This document shows, one piece after another, positions 45,823 through 59,141 of a DNA stretch of 64,000 nt. The stretch is taken from the NCBI GenBank assembly GCA_037783415.1, contig JAZGTN010000069.1:930001-994000 (forward strand), written 5' to 3'. A program made the translations under genes and the position numbers. The notes below the pieces were generated by a model, which did not search any database, was not told the DNA's origin, and was given only the letters and a program-made list of their open reading frames with translations. Within the stretch, counting starts at the first letter, position 1. Each line of letters starts with the position of its first letter. This stretch comes from Leptasterias polaris (Eukaryota; Echinodermata; Asteroidea; Forcipulatida; Asteriidae).

Positions 45823-48800
45823 GCCAGGGCTAGGTTGAAGCCAGAGTTTTTATGTTATAATCGTACAGTGTCCGATGTCGCAAACTTAGCTCGATTGACG
45901 AGAGACTAAATCAATAGAATATGCTTTTGTCAAACTTCTCAATGTTGCTTGCAGATAACTTAAACCAGTAACTGAAACAAATTCACGACTTGAGTATGAC
46001 ACATTATTGTTTATTTCCCCATTATTCCGTTGTACACAAACAGTCTTGATCTCGGGCTCAGCAGGTCATGACAAGGAAGAAGTGACGACAAAATACCGGT
46101 CCATAAGGAAGTAAAGGGAGGAAAAATTATAGCGATCATGTAACTATAGATATTGTAAACCAACGTTCGATCTGAGGATGCAGGCATTAGTTTCATCCTA
46201 ACATTGTAAACCTATAGATTAATAACCCTATACAGTCAGTAGGGTTTTGAAATCAGGTCAGTTACGTTCACACGAGAAAAAAACAAACACTGCTAATACT
46301 AAGTATAATTTCACTGCTAGGTCGAGTTAGCAGCGGACATTTTTCCACAGCTAACTTTCAGAGTTATCAGCGAAGTTAGCTAACTTTTGCGTTCAGACGG
46401 TAACTTTTGCGTTCAAACCGTGTTGATGTTATAATCAGCGAAAATAGCTACTATAGTACCCAGTTTTGGACATCCGGGTAGGGGGGATGGATGGTCAAGA
46501 AGATTTGTGTTATTAGTTTTTCTAGAATGTATCGGTGCTCTAGTCGAGTCCTTGTTGTCCGAGGGGAGTCCAAGGGGGATTCCGAGTCCACAAAAGAAAA
46601 ATGGACTCGGTTGGGAGTCTGAGACCGGACTCAGCACTGGATTCATAGTAGTTTGTTAAGGTAGTATTTTCAGTCCTGATTACAAGCCTGACTCCTACGG
46701 AGGCAACGGGAGGCAACTGCCTTTGTTGCCCCCGGTCGTTGCCTTGGTACGCCATGTAATTTTTCCTATAGAAAATTACAATTTACTGGTGCCCTTTACC
46801 AGGAGGAGAATGCCTTCATGTCCTTTCGACAAGAACGAAAGATCAGTCCTGGGTTTACCAATCTATAATTACAATTTCTTCAATAATGACATCACAATAT
46901 TATTGAGCAGCCATGTTGGATTACGACAAAAATATTGTCCTTGATGCGGTCATGAAGATTACGCCTCTTTTATGCAGAACTTTTCTTGATTGCCAGATTA
47001 AAAACACTAAAAGAACAAGCCGAGATGAGACATCGTAAACAAGATGAACGCCCTCTGTTGGCGTGTCATACTATGTTGCAAGGAAAAAAGAGGCTGAGTT
47101 TCATGTTATTGCTCAGCATCAAATCTACATTTTTGGTAAGCAAACTAATTGCACAAATCGCAGCATGTTAAAGGATGTAGCTGGTAAAGGACATGTTATT
47201 TAAAGGATAGCCTGTTTCTCTGTAAAGCTATATTTCTTTGTTAAGCCACTAATTTGTTTATCGGATTTATAAAAAAATTGGGCCTAGGTTTGTAAGCAAG
47301 CTTGCGATTTACGCCCTCTGTCGCTATATGAAATGTACTAACAACACGAAACAAGACTATATAGAGGGTATGTTGACGAACCACTGAGTGACAAGTTTGT
47401 GTGGTCTTGTTCGTGTATCTATATTCGTGACCAAAGCTTATGTAATGCGCGGTTCGTACCGTAAAGAAACATTGCGACAATTCATTTACTAAGTTAATGC
47501 TTGATATTACAAAAATCAAGTGATCCGTACTCTATTAGTAGTTTGTTTGGAAAAAACAAAGTTTTTATGTAGTATTTGAGACAAGATAGGAGATTAATAA
47601 CCTTCGAATGTTTTCATGATTGCACATATATTTTTTTTGTTTATGTTTTAAAAGAAGGACCGAACTGTATCCCCGTGCTGAACAACAATGTATGGTTCCT
47701 GCTATAGACGTCGGCCCTACAAATAGACAATTGTCATGGTGCGATCAGTCATTATGATGGGACATGATTGAAAAATCTGTTGTTTATTTGCGTTATTATA
47801 ATAATGACTTTATACTTTTCAAAATTGATAGCTAGTTTGGATGTTGCTGCATGCGGCGCGAGATAGGATTTGTGTCATCAGGACGTTAAAAACCCGCAAT
47901 TCTACCAATTTACATTTTCGGCAGTACAACTGATGCGAGTTGAAGGCAAAAACATATTCACCCCATACTTTAAAAACAGTGTGTGGCACAAAGTATTCGA
48001 CGCCTCTCCGTACACAATCTAGAAGAAATCGAAAAGACCGTTCCCACTTTCAGGTCCGAGCGTTACCCGTTTTCCGGGTCGCACTGACGAGAAATCCAGG
48101 TGGCATGTTGTATTTCAGGATTCTGTGTCATGTTGCTCTTTCTCCGGTTCAACTTTGACCTGTGACCTCGTAGAGTGGTGTCGTGGGCTAATCAATTTTG
48201 TATGCAGAGCTGCCAACTGTCCCTGATTCTGCAAACAGTTCACTGAAAAAAACCCAATCTTTCCATGTTCTGGTGAAAGAAGTTGAAAATCTCTCTGATT
48301 ATGGAAATTTTTTCTCAATCATGTTGAATGTGATAATTCTAAACATCTCCTTGTAAATTGTTTTACAAAATCTCCCTGATTGCAAGATCCAAATGTTGGC
48401 ATGCTCTGTTTTATGTTATGGGTATTCAAGCATACAAGGTGCCAGCTATGATGAGTAATGGACGTTTACTTTAAAGGGGCAGTCTGAACCAGTGACTCGA
48501 CAAGACCAAAGTAATTAGTTGTACACATCACAAATCATTTCAATTTTTGAAACCTTTCAAACCCTCACGGTTATTTTTTTATTGGAGGAAAACCAATCAA
48601 ACAAATAATAATTTAGTTTTGTTTTTAATAACGAGTTGTATCAAATCAACTATTAACACAGAACAATACAAAACATTTAAGAAGGGTCTGTTTTTCCCCA
48701 TCCATGTTACAATAAATGGTGGTCTTGCTGACGAAAAGCTGGTCATGTTTGTTCCTTATACAGATTTAACAACCTATAAAATGTATGGGTCTCTTCTACG

Positions 48801-49171
48801 TATAAATAAAAGAAGCTGTTGGTTTTGTGAAATTTACTTTCACAAGAGGTAAAGCTATAGTCAAAATTACCCATCCACAAGAATTACAATATAAGTCACT
48901 ATGATGTTTATTTACAGAAAACGTAAACAAAGGTTGAAATAACAACAAATCCATTTGGTATTGTACATGCAGCAAGCTAAACTCATGTCGGTAGCGTTTG
49001 GGCTATTCTGTCAAATATAATCACAATCTAAAATAAAAAGAAAGGTTAAAACTCGTACATTTTTTTCAAAATCATTACATGGTGTTTCAGCCAAAATATA
49101 CAAAGATCAATAATTCACAAATATATTATACCAAAAATACGTAACTTGAAACAATTCCCACAAGACAGTGT
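45823..49171. other. Intergenic region upstream of PGRP-D, no gene recognised
   Basis: Unique-looking, AT-rich sequence. Repetitive words GGACTCGG/GAGTCC cluster at 46540-46640 and AGTTAGC/TAACTTTTGCGTTCA at 46325-46420. A 101-codon plus-strand frame at 48547-48852 has no recognisable family and a skewed composition. Confidence 0.5.
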
Positions 49172-49301
49172 GAGGCCGTATTTGAATTGGCGGCTACTGT
49201 TGCCAAGAGCGTTGCTAAGGACGCCTTATTCTTCAATGCACATGATGACGTAACGATCCAGCCATAGCCGTAGCCCTAGCCGCCAATTCGAACACGGCCT
49301 C
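49172..49301. repeat. GAGGCCGT-ended MITE, copy 2
   Basis: GAGGCCGTATTTGAATTGGC at the left and, inverted, GAGGCCGTGTTCGAATTGGC at the right; internal GCACATGATGACGTAACG. Better preserved than the copy at 16652-16790. Confidence 0.75.
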
Positions 49302-49784
49302 AGTTTGAGTCTGTAATCAACGACGATCTCTTTTTATACAATCTTTCCTCGTTTGATAAAACACAATAAAACATTCTCAACACTTTAGGAGGCCAAGGGC
49401 ACTTTGCCTTCGGATTGGGTGCCGTGGGCTATAAATAACATTTGTTACAAAATTAATATGGTTGAAAAGATATTTTAAAAGTAGAATATGACTCGCATAA
49501 ATATTCCTTGAAATTGTGTGTTGTTTGTGTAATTTCATTACAGAACACAGTTAGAACCAAATTTTAACTTCCCCAAAATGGCGGACCGTATTTTCCGCTT
49601 GTTGTTCATCAAGATTTAGATCTATGTCACTTATTATAACACACTTTAGGTGTTTTGTGCATGATCAACTCTTGGCAAGTATAAGTTGCAATTCGAAGCC
49701 GGAAATTTTGAGAGATTTTTAGGCAATGTGCCCCTTTAAGTTGAGTTCACGAAAACATCTTTACGTGTAATGGGATTTAATAAA

Positions 49785-49918
49785 TATTGAAGATATCTGC
49801 TCTAGCAATGCAAAGGTCGTGGGTTCGAATCCCACCCGAGTGATTTGCCTGTGATTCCCCCCCCCCCACAGAACTCGGATAAGTACTGAGTATACAGTGC
49901 TTAACACACAAAAACATA
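49785..49918 (+). mobile_element. tRNA-derived SINE (second family), best copy
   Basis: ATCTGCTCTAGCAATGCAA (A-box side), then GGGTTCGAATCCCACC (perfect B box), then TGATTTGCCTGTGATTCC, a C-run and a GTACTGAGTATACAGTG tail. Related pieces lie at 2466, 12070 and 58446. It lies in the 3' flank of the T-box gene. Confidence 0.7.
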
Positions 49919-50620
49919 AAAACCAAGTTATAATTATTGTGTAATGGGATTGTTTGGTATTCTGAGTTGAGCACAATAATCTCTTGATTATTTTTTATTT
50001 GAAGTACAAATTTACAGTACACACCAATACAGTGAATTCTTAACAACGCTGTCAGACTAATCCACTGTATCATGATTTCTTGAAAACAACAAGTGCTTCA
50101 CCAAAAGACATTGGCACAAAGACATCCTTTCCGTGCACATGACACTGAGGGCGCCCTTTGACTTAACAGCAGTGGAAAATATTGAAATGAAGCTGAAAGG
50201 CTTATATTATGGGTGTGAGAGTGCAACAATGTCCCCCTCTTAGGAAAAAATTACGACCTGGCATCATTTTGTGAATCTTTTAGTTCTTGGCTTGTCAAAA
50301 CTAGGAGCAAATTTTTTTTCGGGAACCTTGATCTCGGTTTGTAATGTAATAAATAATGATTTAAGTACTGTTCAACTGCTAATTTTAGTATAGATTCAAA
50401 CAATAGCAATGATGTTGTACGCGAAAGAAACGAGAAAACAATATTTAGTAAAATTGGTTCTCTATAAACATTCAAGGAGGTTTCATTGGTGCTCCCCATC
50501 GTGCTGAACACAAAAATCAGATGTATGTATAATGATGGTGACTTTCCAACATGGCGCCTGTGGGGTACCAGTCAATCATTCAGGGTAACGCAAAGGGTGT
50601 GGGGGTGAACATTAGTATAG

Positions 50621-53600
50621 TCACATTGGGAACTTCACAGAGTGGCCCGAGAAATGATTGGACATGTAAACGTTTGAGTTCAGTCCCATTGCATCAGAGG
50701 AGGTACTCGTGTGACCCCCATGCAGAAATTGCGACGGTCCGTGAAGTGACGTCATCCCATTGCATGCCGGGATATTTTGCTGTGCAGCCAGATGTCTGAC
50801 GGCGTGCGCCTGCGCCTGGTGCGCATGGAGGTGCGCCATACTCGAGGCCATGGTCGTGCCTGGGTGGTGGTACCCACCCGAGTTATACATGTGTGGTTCA
50901 CAACTCTGCATGTACATATTGGATGTACTCTGCAGAGGGTGGACAGTCTGTCCCATGCACTGGTTTTGGTTTGACACTGAGAACATTGAAAGCGAGCGAT
51001 AGTCCTGCCCGTGTACACTGTCTTTTGCTAGCTGGGCTACGGCGAGGGCAGTAGCCGGCTGTGCTGACGATAAACCCTGGTCGTCGGTCATCACCCCACC
51101 GTGGTCCTGTGAGTAACAAGGGGAGAGTTGGTCGACCACACCGCTGCTGGCGGTGCCTGTATAGTCTGATAAGCGCGCATCCGTGCAGTTGCCCTCTGCG
51201 TCCACAGGGAGCCCTCCACTGCCACCACCCATTCCCGCTCTGGATTTGTGCAGGGTGTGGCCCATGGTGGCACTCGGTTTGGCCATTCCTCCTTTGTGAC
51301 AGTGTGAGGTTCCTGCCTCGTCGACTCGCGCCAAGTCACCATCCCCAGTGCTGAGTGGGTCGCAACCAAATAGACCGTCATCCAGACCACGATTGGTCGT
51401 GTCTCGCGACTGGTGATTGGAGGTTGTGCCACCCGCATCGAGGTCACAGCCAATGGGGGACGAGTTACTTTCGTGTTTTTCCTTTTTCAAGATGGTGTGG
51501 TCTGCTGCCTTTGAGTTGTCGTTCGGGTTGCAGTCTGTAAAAAATACAGAGGAAAGTGGCCATAATTATTAATTTTTAACCATAGAGGGCGTACGAAACC
51601 ATGTGACACTGCCCGACAAGAAGCATTTTTCGCCATTGAGAAAATGGTGCTGACCCATTGTATAACACAGTTCACGCACCAGTTTACACAACCAACATTT
51701 TGTTAGAAATTTGTATGTAGTTTACCCATATAGGGATTTGAACCCAAGGGCCGCTCAGTTCTGTGTTACAAACCCTCTGGGGACATTACTTTGTTCTGTG
51801 CCCTCCACAAAACAACACATTCTTCTACACTGGTGAAAACACTGTGTGGACGTCCGTGTGAAAGTCCACATAGCTTTTCGTATGTAAAGGTCCACAATTT
51901 GTATGTAATGCTTGCCAGCGCGGTTAGGCGAGTGTGATCACAGTGCTTCCTTGAGTTATATTATATAACTCTATGATTTTAACCTATATCTCAGAAATAT
52001 TATTGAAATGTTATCTTTTACGTGGGACGGGGAGCCGTCTACTTGACTAGCTGCATTATTGTTTTACAAAAACTACTACCAACTTGCAGTCAAAGTGTGT
52101 TGGGTGCAATAGGAATGTAGTGAAGAGAAATGCACGAGTTTTTTGTTTAGTGTGAAAGAAAAAGTTGCAGAATAGGAAATACACAAAGAGCTTGGTAGAT
52201 AATTCAACTGATGTTGTTGAAAAGTGTTAGGTTTACAGGCTTAGTGAATGGTACACCGTAGGGCAGATACGCGAGCGAATGGGACCCGTTCAATCATTTG
52301 CTCGTTAGCAATTATCGTGGCTGATGAGTAAAGACAGAAAACTGTGAAAATTACTCCTTGGGACCACGAGGAGGGTGTCATATCTAACGCTAGGCAGCCC
52401 GGAGCTCGGTTGCGTAACCCCCCATCTCCCCCTCGTCCTACTCCACGCTTCCTCACGCTCGCTTCATCGCTGATTGGCCCCCCGTACTGACACAACATGC
52501 GAAATGGCAACTCATCGCGCGTTAGAAATGGAGCCTGCCGTTTGACGGAACATGGTTTTCTTCGCCGTCAGTTTAATAGAAGGGTCTGCGCTTGTTTCTT
52601 TTCGCCCCGGCGCTTTGAATTTCTCACCAGGCCACGGGAGAAAGAAGCAGTTAACTGATGAAATTACTGCAGCGACGAGTGGGCACACCTGACACTGATA
52701 AAAATTTGATATCTCATTTAATATTCTATGAAATTTAGATGCGATCCGGCCACAGCGAAGTAACTCAGCCGCACTGTGGATACAGCGTCAGACTGTTCTT
52801 CTTCTTTTTACCCCGTCTGTCTTCGGGGGAAAAAACACATGAAATATCGCTCAGCCTTGCCAGCGCTAACTCCAAACATGGACGAAGATTGCATTTTTGC
52901 CGCTTGGCTGGTTTGAAGGTATAGCATGGCTGCACTTGACTCAAAAGAGTTATAGCATATTCATATAGATAGAGGGTACCATTAATACAATCTTTCAGCA
53001 TTGAAGAAGCCGCTGAATTTCTAATGTGGGCAATTAGTCTGAAAGATCGGATAACAGCAAGCGTTTTTATACATTCCATACTTTGGGCTTCCGAGAGGGG
53101 AGCATGATACATGGATAAGAAGGGTTCAAGATATTCGTCGGAAGAGTTTTATGCAGATCCAATTGTTCAGATGACAAGCCCGGGAGGAAGTGTAATTTGT
53201 CACTTTTGAAGATAAAGCAGAATTAGAAATGCGATATGAGTCAAGCTCGAGCAATGATAAAGTAACGAATACGTTTACACAGTCATTATTAACCTACTCT
53301 TTTCAGATAAAATAATGTTCTATTTTGCCTTTCTGATTTTATTTGCTATCGTGTAAGGCTCTCCATCTTGTCCTTCGTTAACTGACCAATTATAAATATG
53401 CAAATAAGGGTGATGTTGAGTTGGTATTTGTTTTCTTCATTCAAGTTCAAATTGCTTTCATAGGGGCGCCCTCACCGATGAAAAACACTGTACGAGTCAC
53501 AGACATGAAGAGGACGATCAATTGGAAAAAAAAGTAAACACCAAAAGACCTATTTGCGGCAGTGCAGTTAATAACGAGAAGTCCCCTCGATCCACTATAA

Positions 53601-56600
53601 GCGAAAGTAGTAGTCCCTGCCGCCCGATTCCCACCTTCCGCCCAGTAGCAGGACAGTTCTTTTAAGAACTAATTAGTCTCCCAAATTCCGAAATCTACTC
53701 CGCAGCAGTAGGTAGCAAGACAAATTCTCAAAGAACAAAATCTACACAGCACAGTGTATAATACTCCCCAGGGAGCTGATATGGTTTCAGGATTGATAAA
53801 AATGGCCCAGTGACCAGGGGTAATAATATGCGCCTCGGAATAGCCTAGCTAGATAGATGGCGCTTTATAAATGCTTGATATTATTATTATTACGCTTGGC
53901 GTTACCGCAAACCGAATACACATTTATACCTCTCACCATGCAGCGCCTCAAAACGCACATCCAAGCAACTGATTTGTTAAATATAAAATTCACAAACAAG
54001 TAGCAATGATCTGTGACCATCCAGCCTCGATATGGTTATATGGAGTTATATGGCTTCTGACTATACTCTGCCTATAAGAATTTGTATATAATCTTTCTTA
54101 CCTCGTTTATCATCGAGATCTTCTATTTTCGTTGACGTCGTTCTCTTCAAAGCTAACCTCGACCCCCTGTGTAAATATAAAACAATCCGTCAACTCCCAT
54201 ACTAAAATATTGCCGCCTTTAACATTGCTTGAATTTATAATGGAGTCTGCTGCCACCAACGCCTCAGGAAGCCTCCTTGGTGACTGCCTCGTTTCCAAAA
54301 GAAGCTTTTATTTTTGTTTGTTTCTTATAAGTATCGTTGTTACATCACGGTGGTTTGTTGGCATTAAAGCAAATGCAAAATATCAATGAATAATGAACGA
54401 AGTTACATGACATTTTACAGAAACGACTACGGTCTATTGATCACGTAACTTTTGTTTACATAAAAAGTGACCTTTTACAACTGGGGCCTTTCTGACAGGC
54501 AATACAGAACACTTAGCATATGGGACATTTTGTAGCTTTATGTTCTTAAATTTCATATTAAAGTGATGTTTTTGATAAATACATGTGTTTATATTTTAAA
54601 AGCGGAACTTACTTTCTTGCCATCCCGTTGTCTCGGAAGCCCTTGGCGAATGGGTTATGATCAATCTTCAACTGGGTGATCTGTAGATAAAGTAAAACAC
54701 ATGAATATTTTTAGAGATGCCGTTGACATTTTGTCATGTCCATTATACATTCATGAATACCTCGAAGCTTATTCTTAATAGTTATGTTGTTCCGGCGGGT
54801 TATCATCCACTTTTAGCTCACAGCCCCGTACGAAGGCCGTGTATGTTGATGGCGTTAGTTGCCATGTTGGACACGGTCGAAAATTCGATTGCACGGTAGG
54901 AGAGGAATTAGTTGCCCCATTAAGGAGAACAAAAACCCAAATCTGCAAACTCTTTTACGTAATGCTAATGTATGTTTACTGAAATCATAAACATTAAAAC
55001 AAGCACCCATCATTATGTAAATAACATGAGCTTGAAGTTGTAACTCTGGTTTTTAAACCAGTTTTTTAAGACCCTTAAGGGACGCAGAGCGAGCGAACAC
55101 GAAACTAACGCAATTCAGACGAGCAGAGTATACTCTGTGAGCTGAAGCCCCATTATAGAGTTTACTTGAAATGAGTAAAACCCACAAGTACAAAAAGACC
55201 CCCCCCCCCAAAAAAAAAAAGCCGAGCGAGCAAATATTATTTTGAGTGAGTGATACACCCCTAGAGTTTACTTGTCAAAAACTCCCTGATGTTCACTGAA
55301 ACCATAAATAAACATAGTAAAAGAACCCATCATTATGTAAATAACATGAGCTTGAAATTGTCTCTCCGGGTTTTTAAACCAGTTTTTCAAGACTTAGGGA
55401 TGCAGAGGGAGCGATCACGAAACTAACGCAATTCGGACGAGCAGAATACTCTGTGAGCTGAAAATGACCCGTTATAATAGAGTTAAACTTAAAAGGAGTA
55501 AACCCACACGGTACAAAAGACCAACAAAAAATAAATAACGCCGAGCGAGCAAATATTATTTTGAGTTAGTGATACACCCCTAGAGTTTACTTGTCAAAAA
55601 CTCCCTGATGTTGACTGAAATCATAAATAAACATAGAAACAAGAACCCATCATTATGTAAATAACATGAGCTTGAAATTGTCTCTCCGTGTTTTTAAACC
55701 AGTTTTTCAAGACTTAGGGATGCAGAGGGAGCGATCACGAAACTAACGCATTCAGATAGAGTCCTCTGTGAGCTGAATATGACTCGTTATAAAAGAGTTT
55801 AAATGAAGGAGTACTAGAGCCCACGCGGTATAAAAAAACCAAACACACAATATTGAGTGAGTGATATACCCCTAGAGTTTGTTCCGTGGATCACAGTGGC
55901 TTTGGGTCTGGATACTTGGCCGTTGGGGACTGCTGACGAACGGCCAACCTTTCCTGCTCTTGAGGGATTATTGGATCTCAATTAAGAATCATTAATATTC
56001 ATAACTTAGGGAAGATGCAGTCAGTGATGCATGGCTACCTCTTGGATAGAGGAGATGGACAGGATGAGGGGTTAATGTAAAGAGGAAACTTAGACAAGAG
56101 GAGATAAGATGGATAACCCCTAGAGGAGGGAGAGTCTTAAAATGTAGTCCTTTAATGTCAACAACAACAAAATTAAATCAAATATTATTATTAACGACTG
56201 AACAGAAGAGCATTGTGAGGTAAAGTCACTATGTTGCTACTGCACATGTGATTATTTTCTTAAGTATTTTTTATAGGAAATTTGAATTTTTAGGGAAGCT
56301 ATGTTTAATATTTTCACGTGATCTTCATTTTTAGTTTAAGTTTATTTATTTATTTATTTATTTTATAAATAAAAGTTGCTCCTCCCGGTTGCGTGACTAG
56401 GGCCCCAGCGGTAACAAGCTCAATTCCAAATAGCTACGGGAATTTGCTCATTTCCACGAGCGCTGACCGCAAACTAAAGAGCCAGCGTGCCGTGAACGGG
56501 GACATGTCGAAGCCACCGTGCAACGCCCGGCCCTTCAGGCGAGTAACTGATGCTATTTCCCCGGACGGCCGTGCGCTGCAGCGCAGCCCAGTGCCCCGTG

Positions 56601-59140
56601 AGACCACAACGATGGTGTATACGCTCGTCGAGGGGGGAAAACGGCAACAGCCAACTTGCGTGATAGTCAAGAAAAAACAGAAGCGGGGAATATAGCTTCA
56701 ATATCATCAAATAGCATTGGTTTATGGAGGATTGATGGCTTCAATTCCCATGGCTGTTCGATGACAGCAGCCACGGCGTATCCTATGTCTATATAGTAAC
56801 TGAAAGTAGAGGCTTTTGCTTGCGGGTACGAACATGGATCGTAATAGACGAAGGATCAAATTAACATGGTTATCGCCTTAATTTATGTCGTGCAATTTTT
56901 TACCAAATGCTACAATAATTGGTTTGACAAATATTCCAATTGCAAACCCTTAACTCATACATGTTTGTGGTTTTCCTTCTCCAATAATGGTGTGTATTTT
57001 AAGCCTCAAATGCGAATTGATTCTCCTGTCATTCATTGTTGTCTTTGACAACATTTTCAATCCGAACATTGGTGAAATAAAACCATTTTCAAATCTGTTT
57101 TGGGAAAGTTATTAAATATGACGTCAGCTTCTTTAATTGATTGCTGTATGATATTACTTTTTAACCAACCGATCGTAGTTTGTGTTTGTTTTTTAAACAT
57201 TAGGCCTATAAGGTCAAGGGGCTCAAGTTGCAGAGTGGAGGTAACAGCTTGTGTTGTCCCTCCATTAAGGGACTTTTAAGAGTCACCAAGGGGAGTGGTC
57301 CCGATGACCAGATAAAACGTAACAGAAGCATTTGCCGCGCTTGGCTGGCCTGCCGTGACTCTTGGACCGAAAAATGCAATCATGAGTCGCTGATTGGCAT
57401 CGAATGGAGCTCCAATTCGATGACTGGAGAAAATCAGGGAACCGCAAAGCTGCACAAATAAGGCCCAGCCCACCCCGTGATTGTCCTGTTCAGTTGTTAC
57501 AACATCGGTGGAGAGGGGCCCCATGGACTAGAACAAAGCGGAGGGGGGAAAAGAGAACTCAAGGTCCGGCGGGCCCAAAAGCCAACTGCACGCGGTGATA
57601 ATACCGCTGGGGTAATATATCACACACGCAGGCATGCCCGGAGTATATTATACAAAACCTACCTCAAACTATTGCTTTAATTCAAGAACAGCGTACACAA
57701 AATTCCACCTGTGATTCGCATTCAGTTTTTATAAAAGGCTCCAGCAAAGCGCACGCAGAGACATACAGATCAAAATAAAAGGGAATGATATTAGGCCTTT
57801 ACTACAGTGCTGGTATCCAGCCCCAGCTTTTACCCCGGACAGAGCAGAACAAAACACAGCATGGTCTGGCGATTGGAGCAAACTAATTAAAAGTAGACCT
57901 AATGTCCGTTTGATCTAGTTTAGTAATGGAATAATTTCTAATTTTGTTACAACCGGAAAAAATCGATGGAGGTGGATGCGGTTTGGATGTTGATGTTATT
58001 GGCGTACGATGAAGAGATGAACAGTAATTTTTTAGGCATATCGTTCACTGTGGTTAGATCTGATTAACTTTCATTGTTTTTCAAGTTCTGGCAAAGACGA
58101 AGAAGGCTCCCGTTTGACCTTGTTGCATTTTGATGACGCCTAGATTCTATGGAAATTATAATCAGTATTGAGGACCCCTTAAAAGCTACAAAAATACTTT
58201 AAAAAAACCTAAAAATACCAGCCGATTTCATTTCTTGTTTCATTCCCCCAAAATACATGAATAAATAAATACAAATGGAAATACACAAAGGGGGTACTGC
58301 TTAACGAAAAATGCCACGTGATGTAGGTGACTTTTTCTGTAGTTTGTCGCTTAAACCATAGAGAAAAGACCAAGGTTTTGTTCTCTATGTTTAAGCTAAT
58401 TAAATGTATGTAACCTTTCGGGGATAAAGAGTGTTTTTTAAATATATTTTGACGCCTACACCAATGTGTAATGAATACTGTGCTTGGTGTACTCCGAGTC
58501 CTGTGGGAGAAAACGTCCACAGGTTACTCGGGTGGGATGTGAACCCAAGAATGCATGGGTCGTGGGTTCGATTCCCAACGAGTGGTAGGATGTTGAAACA
58601 AATCATGTTCTGTCATTCTTGTTTCGTCCTGCATAAGATAAATGATCTCAGGAAGTCGACATAACTCTTTCAAGATGTCGTTCTGAAAGCGACATTAAAC
58701 TTTCAAGATGTCGTCCCACTTGAATAAATTACCTCACAAAGTCGACATCAAACTTACAATATGTCTTTTAGACTAGGATGAGCTCGGGAAGTCGACATCC
58801 TAATGTAATCATCCTGAGTTAGATGATCTCATAAGTAGACATCCCATTTCGTGGTCGACTTCATAAGTTAAATTGTTCTGGAAGCCGACATCCAACTTTC
58901 AAGATCTCGTCATCCCAAGACGGCAATTATATCAGAATCTTGGCAAGTCAGATGTCACTTCCAGAGCACCTTAGAATTTAAAATAATGGTTACCTTTTCG
59001 TTTTGGTAAGCAGTAACGGCAATGAATGTTGTCTCCGGAAAAGCGAACGTCACAAACGAGTTCCATCTGAGGCTGAAAACATCATTGGCCTGGACGATGT
59101 GAAAGCGAGGCTGGTACTTGTGCATCGAGTTTAAAATAAT
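50621..59140 (-). CDS. T-box transcription factor, Tbx6/16 (VegT-like) type, 3' part of gene (partial)
   Basis: Four exons join in phase: 59140-58994, 54680-54613, 54166-54102 and 51534-50621 (stop), 397 codons in all. The first encodes [19 protein letters not shown], a VFSLRWNSF segment and [16 protein letters not shown]; the second [19 protein letters not shown]. This is the C-terminal third of a T-box DNA-binding domain. From memory, the RFHIVQA(N/D)D...RW segment is typical of the Tbx6/Tbx16/VegT group and excludes Brachyury, Tbx1, Tbx4/5 and Eomes/Tbr. The third exon is a basic linker ([11 protein letters not shown]). The last is a 303-residue tail rich in Ser, Gly, His and Gln with Met/Tyr clusters ([15 protein letters not shown]), probably for activation. 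Such factors bind T-sites in the nucleus and act in mesoderm specification. The exons for the T-box N-terminal half must lie beyond 64000. Confidence 0.9.
54430..54545. repeat. Fragment of TAGACCATG-type MITE
   Basis: GGTCTATTGATCACGTAA, CTTTTGTTTACA, AAGTGACCTT and CTGACAGGCAATACA follow the order of the left part of the 330-bp family. It lies in the T-box intron between the 54680 and 54166 exons' flank and the upstream exon. Confidence 0.4.
54957..55877. repeat. Three tandem ~318-bp repeats in T-box intron
   Basis: Homologous points (G of GTTTACTG/GTTCACTG/GTTGACTG) fall at 54974, 55291 and 55610. Each unit contains AACCCATCATTATGTAAATA, TTTTTAAACCAGTTTTT and CTCTGTGAGCTGAA, and ends near CACCCCTAGAGTTTAC. 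The third unit is shorter. Confidence 0.85.
56393..56695. other. Local GC/CpG-rich island inside T-box intron
   Basis: About 300 bases are CpG-rich in an otherwise AT-rich intron, open in one plus frame (100 codons) and two minus frames. No protein family is recognised and the predicted peptides look like by-products of GC content. It could be an intronic promoter or enhancer, or foreign repeat sequence. Confidence 0.35.
58446..58592. mobile_element. Rearranged copy of second SINE family
   Basis: The left half (TACACCAATGTGTAATGAATA ... ACTCGGGTGGGATG) follows the minus orientation of 12070-12222, while the right half (GGGTCGTGGGTTCGATTCCC) reads plus, so two pieces are joined head to head. 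Confidence 0.5.
58650..58960. repeat. Degenerate tandem repeats around AAGTCGACATC
   Basis: AAGTCGACAT, AAGATGTCGT and TAGACATCC words recur every 35-50 bases up to the acceptor side of the T-box exon at 58994; similar words recur near 59830-59925. Confidence 0.55.
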
Positions 59141-59141
59141 C

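Noticed and set aside
48547..48852. 101-codon plus-strand frame upstream of the T-box 3' end
   Set aside because: Lys/Asn/Phe-rich, no homology recognised, no splice or promoter context; probably chance in AT-rich DNA.
50752..51453. Several plus- and minus-strand frames overlapping the T-box tail, up to 120 codons
   Set aside because: Shadow frames of the GC-rich last exon of the T-box gene; the frame chosen is the only one that joins in phase to the upstream exons.
58994..59140. Brachyury, Tbx4/5 or Eomes/Tbr identity for the T-box gene
   Set aside because: Those families have different residues after KYQPR and before the FPET block; RFHIVQAND with a following RW fits Tbx6/16 best.
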